From: Terriglobia bacterium | GTDB taxonomy: Bacteria; Acidobacteriota; Terriglobia; Bryobacterales; Bryobacteraceae | Assembly (NCBI GenBank): GCA_010084195.1 | Contig: RGPS01000023.1 | Span: 1-44,340 of the forward strand | DNA length: 44,340 nt | Direction: 5' to 3' | Shown: piece after piece, positions 40,182 through 44,340 of the stretch | How positions within the stretch are numbered: the first letter of the stretch is position 1 | Layout of the letters: every line of letters starts with the position of its first letter | The notes under the pieces: model-generated | Databases searched by the model: none | The model's input: only the letters and a program-made list of their open reading frames with translations | What the model was told of the DNA's origin: nothing | Translations under genes and position numbers: made by a program

Positions 40182-40668
40182 CGGTGATTTCGAGCTGGGT
40201 CTGGCGTTTGGAAGAGGCCCCGTCGGCACTGGCGATCATGGTCGGCTTGCGAAACGGGACCACTGCCTGCGTGCTCCATCGTGTCTGATTGACGGTAGGC
40301 GGCATATTGCCGTTCTTATTGTCAGCCAGGCTGGAAACGTCGGCCACCAGGCTCAGTCCCAGTTCTGTGGCCGTTGAGGACAACAGTTTGCAATCGATGT
40401 TGACGCCCACGTCCACGAAATTGAAATTGAGGCTCGAGGGTCCGGCTGTGGGGAAAGCTACTTTATCTCCTGTCCGCACCGAGGCGGAATAGCCGGAGGA
40501 AGACAGAAGAATCACATACGCTCGTGAGGTAAGTACTTTGCCCGCCTCCAGTTCCTTGAGCACGATGTCGAGTTTGTAGAACTTTGGTTCGGGTTTTGTC
40601 TCCGGAGTTTGTGCCATACCCGGACCAGCGAAGACAAGTGTGGCGAGGCTGAGAATGAGAAATTTCAT
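40165..40668 (-). CDS. Secreted protein next to an ECF sigma module
   Basis: 167 residues. The signal peptide (KFLILSLATLVFAGPGMAQ) is followed by KFYKLDIVLKELEAGKVLTSRAYVILLSSSGYSASVRTGDKVAFP and NFNFVDVGVNIDCKL. This pattern occurs in small exported acidobacterial proteins and recalls the beta-rich end of secretin-type domains. A ribosome binding site GAAAGGAAACACA precedes the ATG. The gene overlaps the K+ channel gene tail to tail by 17 bases. It lies directly after the anti-sigma gene in the same direction, so it is probably co-expressed. Function unknown. Confidence 0.7.
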   Translation of the reverse strand: MKFLILSLATLVFAGPGMAQTPETKPEPKFYKLDIVLKELEAGKVLTSRAYVILLSSSGYSASVRTGDKVAFPTAGPSSLNFNFVDVGVNIDCKLLSSTATELGLSLVADVSSLADNKNGNMPPTVNQTRWSTQAVVPFRKPTMIASADGASSKRQTQLEITATPLQ

Positions 40669-40680
40669 TGTGTTTCCTTT

Positions 40681-41157
40681 CTATTGATCAAGGCTGTTTA
40701 TGGATAGTGGTTCAATTGCGAGGGGTTCGATAGTTAGTTCGGACGGGATCGTCCGCACAAAGCTTGCGGCCTGTTCCGGGTACTTCAATACAAACGCCTG
40801 TAGTACGAGTTGTTGCGCCGTAGGCGGCTCCGGCGGGGCAGTCAGAGGCTGATGCGGCAGACGACGCGGTCGCGGTGCTGTTCTTATGGCCTGTTCCATT
40901 CGAGGTACCTCTAATGCAGCGGTTGGCGGTGCCGGGCGGGCTATCGGGGTGCTGGGCTTCGGAGTCGGCTGCAAGGCAAAAAACAGCGCGAGGGTTGCTG
41001 CCGCCAGCGACGGAATTGCCACCCACGCCCAACGGCCTGCCTTCGGCGCACGGGCAGCACGCAACACCCTCGCTTCCATGCCAACGTGCGGCTCCTGGTT
41101 CGTATACGCAGCCAGGGCACTATCCAGAATTTGGTCGAGATCCGGTTCGTTACGCAT
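40681..41157 (-). CDS. Putative membrane anti-sigma factor
   Basis: 158 residues from the ATG at 41157, overlapping the sigma stop by eight bases. The N-terminal 40 residues (NEPDLDQILDSALAAYTNQEPHVGMEARVLRAAR) are followed by one membrane helix (WAWVAIPSLAAATLALFFAL). A Pro-rich periplasmic tail ends YPEQAASFVRTIPSELTIEPLAIEPLSINSLDQ. No zinc motif is present. The call rests mainly on its coupling to an ECF sigma gene and on the helix-membrane-tail layout. Confidence 0.6.
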   Translation of the reverse strand: MRNEPDLDQILDSALAAYTNQEPHVGMEARVLRAARAPKAGRWAWVAIPSLAAATLALFFALQPTPKPSTPIARPAPPTAALEVPRMEQAIRTAPRPRRLPHQPLTAPPEPPTAQQLVLQAFVLKYPEQAASFVRTIPSELTIEPLAIEPLSINSLDQ

Positions 41158-41624
41158 GTGCAAGTCTCTCCTTTAACAATTGGCGGGCGCGCATGATTCG
41201 GGTGCGAACAGTCCCCTCCGGTATCCCCATCACCCTGGCGATTTCTACTGAGGTCATTTCTTCAATTCCCGACAGCACCAAGGGCTGTCGAAGTTCCTCC
41301 GGCAGCGCATCCACCAGCCGGGCAACTCTGGCGTTCAGATCGGCAGTGACAGCGGCTCTCTCCGGGTCGGGTGCATAGTCGGTAAGCTCCGGAACCTCAA
41401 CATCTTTCTTCTGTCGGCGGCGACGATCCGCACTCAGCCGCCACGCGGTGGTTGCCAGAAATGCCCACTCGTCGTCCATCCGCAATTCCGAACCACTGCG
41501 ATGGATGCGCAGAAACGTCTCCTGCACGATGTCCTCGGCGTCCTGCACATTCCGCAGAATGCCCCAGGCGACCCGGTACACGAACCGCGACTGCCGCCGG
41601 ACCAGCGCGGCGAAACGGTCGGCA
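41150..41624 (-). pseudogene. ECF sigma factor, 5' end missing at a sequence junction
   Basis: The frame reads from about 41624 as [21 protein letters not shown], then [18 protein letters not shown] and [18 protein letters not shown] (region 2). [44 protein letters not shown] gives region 4. Only the first ten or so residues are lost. Further upstream in the same frame, 41625-42127 is antisense to the Wzt-type ATPase and has no sigma-like sequence, so the gene has no native start or promoter in this window. The 3' end is intact and is coupled to an anti-sigma gene. It was probably complete in the organism, and the truncation is likely a consequence of the join. Confidence 0.8.
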
Positions 41625-41640
41625 TCATTGGCCGCAACGG
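41603..41640. other. Probable chimeric join or recombination point
   Basis: Left of this patch the sequence codes on the - strand for an ECF sigma factor lacking only its first residues. Right of it the + strand codes for an ABC ATPase that begins at [17 protein letters not shown], lacking the 40 or so residues that precede the Walker A motif. Both families have recognisable sequence up to GCGCGGCGAAACGGTCGGC (41606-41624), which reads as RGETVG on + and ADRFAA on -. A short shared word like this can mislead an assembler or serve as microhomology. Confidence 0.7.
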
Positions 41641-42667
41641 CGCAGGCAAGAGCACCCTCCTCAAACTGCTCTCGCGTATCACCTGGCCCACCGAAGGTGA
41701 AATTCGTCTGTACGGCCGCATCGGCAGTCTGCTCGAAGTGGGCACGGGGTTTCATCCGGAGCTCACCGGCCGTGAGAATATTTTTCTCAACGGCACCATC
41801 CTCGGTATGCGCCGTCACGAGATTCAGCAGCGCTTTGACGAGATTGTGGCGTTCGCCGAGATCGAGCGCTTTCTCGACACGCCGGTCAAGCGCTACAGTA
41901 GCGGCATGTACGTGCGCCTCGCCTTTGCCGTGGCCGCGCATCTCAACCCCGAAATTCTCGTGGTGGACGAAGTGCTCGCCGTCGGCGACGCCGCGTTCCA
42001 ACGCAAATGCCTCGGCAAGATGGGCGAGGTGGCGCGGGAGGAAGGGCGCGCCGTGTTGTTTGTGAGCCACAACATGGTCGCCGTCACGTCGCTCTGCGCG
42101 CGCGGAATTCTGCTTGAGGGAGGACACGTCTCCGCCGATGGACCAGCGGGAGCTGTGGTGCAGCAGTATCTGCGCTCCATTGAAACGATTGGCGAGATCC
42201 CGTTGCAGAATCGGACGGACCGTACGGGGAACGGAGCGCTCCGCTTTGAATCGTTCGCCGTGGTGAATGCGGCCAACGGCGGCGGCTTGATCCGGTCTGG
42301 CGACAGCGTGCGACTAGAAGTCCGATACCATGCCGATGCCGTCGCGCTGCAGAACGTACACATCGACGTCGTGATCCACGGGTTCGTGGACGAACAGCTC
42401 TGCGAGCTCTCGAGCGACGCACAGCGCGGAGATTTTGTCAGCGTTCCCGGATCCGGCGTGTTCACGTGCAGCATACCGAGACTGCCCTTTGAACCTGGCA
42501 CCTACCGCGTCTCGTTGTTCAGCACCGTGAACAGCGACATCGCGGATTTCGTGTGGCACGCCGGTGCGATGAACGTGGAGCCTGGCGACTTCTACGGCAC
42601 GGGACGCACCAACCCAGCCGCGCCGAGGTACTTTCTCGTTGACCACTCGTGGGACGTGACTGGCTGA
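41606..42667 (+). CDS. wzt: Wzt-type polysaccharide exporter ATPase, 5' truncated
   Basis: 353 codons remain. Walker [10 protein letters not shown], the [22 protein letters not shown] segment, the ABC signature [13 protein letters not shown], Walker [16 protein letters not shown] and the switch histidine in LFVSHNM are present. From about 195 residues on, a beta-sandwich domain ([54 protein letters not shown]) matches the Wzt C-terminal domain, which recognises the end of O-antigen chains. It exports polysaccharide across the inner membrane with a Wzm permease, which should lie in the missing 5' direction. The first 40 or so residues are lost at the join. Confidence 0.88.
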   Translation, partial: RGETVGIIGRNGAGKSTLLKLLSRITWPTEGEIRLYGRIGSLLEVGTGFHPELTGRENIFLNGTILGMRRHEIQQRFDEIVAFAEIERFLDTPVKRYSSGMYVRLAFAVAAHLNPEILVVDEVLAVGDAAFQRKCLGKMGEVAREEGRAVLFVSHNMVAVTSLCARGILLEGGHVSADGPAGAVVQQYLRSIETIGEIPLQNRTDRTGNGALRFESFAVVNAANGGGLIRSGDSVRLEVRYHADAVALQNVHIDVVIHGFVDEQLCELSSDAQRGDFVSVPGSGVFTCSIPRLPFEPGTYRVSLFSTVNSDIADFVWHAGAMNVEPGDFYGTGRTNPAAPRYFLVDHSWDVTG

Positions 42668-42672
42668 CCGTC

Positions 42673-43842
42673 ATGCGCCCACGCGTGCTGATCGTCCACC
42701 CCGAGGGCAATCTCAATAACAATCCCAATTTGACAGGGATCGTCGAGTTACTCGTCGAGGCTGGCTATGCCGTTGACGTGAAGTGCCCGCGCATGCCCAT
42801 CAGCCAAACGGCACCGTGCCGCGATGTGCGGATGCGTTTTGAAATGGGTTTGTTCTCTCGGCGGCGGCAGCAACTCATCGACCGGTTTGGGTTTAACCTG
42901 CTCACCGGCGTGGCCGCCCTGTTGTGCGATCCCAGTATCCTCTTCCAGCGCTACGCGCTCGTGATTGGCGTCGACCGCTACGGCCTCGTGGAAGCCTCCG
43001 CCATTGGCCGACTACTGGGCATCCCCACCGCGTTGATCTCGTACGAAATCTTTTTCGCCGACGAGTGCAGTCCGGGATTCAAAGAGGTGGAGCGCCGGGC
43101 GGCGCGCTCCATCCGATTTGCCGTGTGCCAAGACGCGGTGCGCACGGAGTTCCTCTCCCGCGAGAACAACATTCCCGTTGAGAATATTCTCTGCGTACCC
43201 GTCGCCGGGCGCACCCCAAAGGCTGGCGATCGCACCTACCGGCTTCATGATCGGCTCGGAATTGATCGGAGCAAAAAGATCGCGCTGGTCTCCGGGTCGA
43301 TCGAGCATTGGTCAGGCATAGGACCACTGGCCTCCAGCGTGGGCGACTGGCCGAGTGATTGGGTCTTAGTGCTACACGATCGCTACGCTGCCGCGAGTGC
43401 CGCCGAGTTCCAGAAGCGCGCGGGCAACGCACGCGTCTACGTGTCGAACTGGGACATTCCCGACGTCCGCGATATCGGCCAGCTCCTCCGGAGTGCAGAT
43501 CTGGGCATCGCACTGTATACGCCAGATTTCCAGAGTCGCTACACGGGCAAGAACCTCCAGCACATTGGTCTCGCCTCCGGAAAGATCAGCACCTACCTCC
43601 AACACGGGTTGCCGGTACTCGTCAATGACGTCGGAGAAATCAGTGACCTCGTGCGGCGACACAACGTGGGGTACGTCATCACGAATGTCCGCGACATCGC
43701 GCCACTCCTGCACGCATTTTCACGCGACGAGTATTCGCGCCGGTGCGTGGAGTTCTTCAGCAGCCACCTCGACCTCAACGGATTCGCGCCGGCACTGCTC
43801 TCCGCGGTGCAACAGAGCGTGCAGGACACGACAGCCGCTTAG
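42673..43842 (+). CDS. Glycosyltransferase (GT-B fold)
   Basis: 389 residues from the ATG at 42673, six bases after the Wzt stop. The N-terminal half begins RPRVLIVHPEGNLNNNPNLTGIVELLVEAGYAVDVKCPR. A Rossmann-like middle follows (KKIALVSGSIEHWSGIGPLASSV, DWVLVLHDR), then YTGKNLQHIGLASGKISTYLQHGLPVLVNDVGEISDLVRRHNVGYVI. The last segment is the nucleotide-sugar side of GT-B transferases, but it lacks the usual EX7E pair. Neighbours suggest a role in building the glycan that Wzt exports. The sugar donor is unknown. Confidence 0.75.
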   Translation: MRPRVLIVHPEGNLNNNPNLTGIVELLVEAGYAVDVKCPRMPISQTAPCRDVRMRFEMGLFSRRRQQLIDRFGFNLLTGVAALLCDPSILFQRYALVIGVDRYGLVEASAIGRLLGIPTALISYEIFFADECSPGFKEVERRAARSIRFAVCQDAVRTEFLSRENNIPVENILCVPVAGRTPKAGDRTYRLHDRLGIDRSKKIALVSGSIEHWSGIGPLASSVGDWPSDWVLVLHDRYAAASAAEFQKRAGNARVYVSNWDIPDVRDIGQLLRSADLGIALYTPDFQSRYTGKNLQHIGLASGKISTYLQHGLPVLVNDVGEISDLVRRHNVGYVITNVRDIAPLLHAFSRDEYSRRCVEFFSSHLDLNGFAPALLSAVQQSVQDTTAA

Positions 43843-43852
43843 TCGGCCGGCA

Positions 43853-44340
43853 TCAGGCCGAGTCCGGCGGCGTGGCCAGCATCCGCTCCAAGTGCGACGC
43901 CAGAACGCCGGGCACGGAGAGATCGGCGCGATGCCCAAAGGAGCCGTACAGATACGCCGTCGTCGGCGTATCCTGCACGACGCAGGGCACGCCGCTCATC
44001 AGCGCTTCCAGATACGCGAGGCCGAACCCTTCGCGCGGCGACGCGAGCACAAACGCATCCGCCGCACGGTACGCCGCCATCGCCAGCGACCGATTGACGG
44101 TGCCCATGGTGTAGCGCCCCGCGCCAAGCGCCCGTTCGGCCACCGCACGTACGACGGGCGTTTCCGGCGTCTCTTCGCCCAGCAAGAGCACATGGGGCTG
44201 AATCGATGTCAACGCCGCGGCCTCACGAATCACCAGATCCATGCGCTTCACCTGTTGGTCCAGCATGCCGACACTCAGCACCAACGGGCCGTCGAGCGGC
44301 ACGTGTTGTTGCCGCACGGGCTGGACGTGCCCGCGCACTT
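43853..44340 (-). CDS. Glycosyltransferase family 4, C-terminal part
   Basis: The frame is open to the window edge, so the N-terminal half is missing. The visible part has PLVLSVGMLDQQVKRMDLVIREAAAL, HVLLLGEETPE, MGTVNRSLAMAAYRAADAFVLASPREGFGLAYLEALMSGVPCVV. The EX7E motif (EGFGLAYLE) and the GVPCVV end are typical of GT4 enzymes. It is convergent with the preceding glycosyltransferase, ten bases between stops. Cytoplasmic, glycan assembly expected. Confidence 0.82.
   Translation of the reverse strand, partial: VRGHVQPVRQQHVPLDGPLVLSVGMLDQQVKRMDLVIREAAALTSIQPHVLLLGEETPETPVVRAVAERALGAGRYTMGTVNRSLAMAAYRAADAFVLASPREGFGLAYLEALMSGVPCVVQDTPTTAYLYGSFGHRADLSVPGVLASHLERMLATPPDSA

Noticed and set aside
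41625..42127. An N-terminal extension of the second ECF sigma factor
   Set aside because: It is the antisense of the Wzt ATPase and has no sigma-like residues; the true 5' end is absent from the window.

Overview
The window looks like a chromosomal stretch of an uncultured or soil Acidobacteriota, most likely of the Solibacter/Bryobacterales type. This is inferred from high GC, a C-terminal domain of the kind described as TIGR03437 (Solibacter), many Tat or Sec exported enzymes (Gfo/Idh/MocA dehydrogenases, SMP-30 lactonases, a PQQ dehydrogenase with a c-type heme domain, a haem plus copper monooxygenase-like protein) and secreted families usual in that phylum. No rRNA, tRNA, CRISPR array, integrase or IS element was seen.

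Layout. 1-3165: surface proteins on the + strand (a collagen-like protein cut by the window edge, a secreted beta-helix-like protein, and a decayed TIGR03437 fragment). 7910-3166 (- strand): a tight five-gene run made of a polysaccharide deacetylase fused to an acyl carrier protein, FabF, a nitrilase-family amidase, an aldo/keto reductase and a secreted protein. 9960-7976 (-): a Gfo/Idh/MocA protein lacking the usual EKP lysine, with a duplicated TIGR03067-like protein. 10176-14456: an RRM protein, a membrane protein, a DUF72 protein, gamma-glutamyltransferase and a small zinc ribbon. 14527-20480: two divergent pairs of exported catabolic enzymes (enolase-superfamily dehydratase / PQQ dehydrogenase; SMP-30 lactonase / haem-copper oxidase-like protein). 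20284-27487: a Gfo/Idh/MocA gene divergent from an overlapping four-gene operon (TIM-barrel isomerase, APC permease, second TIM-barrel isomerase, esterase-lactonase fusion), which reads as a carbohydrate or lactone uptake and degradation unit.

27526-29562: an ECF sigma factor, a putative anti-sigma factor and a secreted protein. 32901-29624 (-): lpxD, a LOG-like protein, a frameshifted YCII protein and a PIG-L deacetylase. 35873-33962 (-): a four-carbon acid-sugar kinase (DUF1537) with PdxA, matching the known threonate/erythronate pathway. 35949-40181 (+): two esterases and a K+ channel with an unusual filter. 41624-40165 (-): a second ECF sigma / anti-sigma / secreted protein module.

At about 41.60-41.64 kb a truncated sigma factor gene runs head-on, without any spacer, into a truncated Wzt-type ABC transporter gene on the other strand. 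From there to the end the genes (Wzt ATPase, two glycosyltransferases) have a different base style. This looks like a chimeric assembly join or a recent recombination point.

Two recurring patterns deserve attention. First, several genes have a -10-like element (often extended, TGnTATAAT-like) only 6-8 bases before the start codon, which suggests leaderless transcripts. Second, reading frames are packed with ATGA, TAATG or GTGA overlaps. The best candidate for an undescribed system is the deacetylase-ACP fusion with its FabF partner, which resembles a rearranged NodB/NodF/NodE set.
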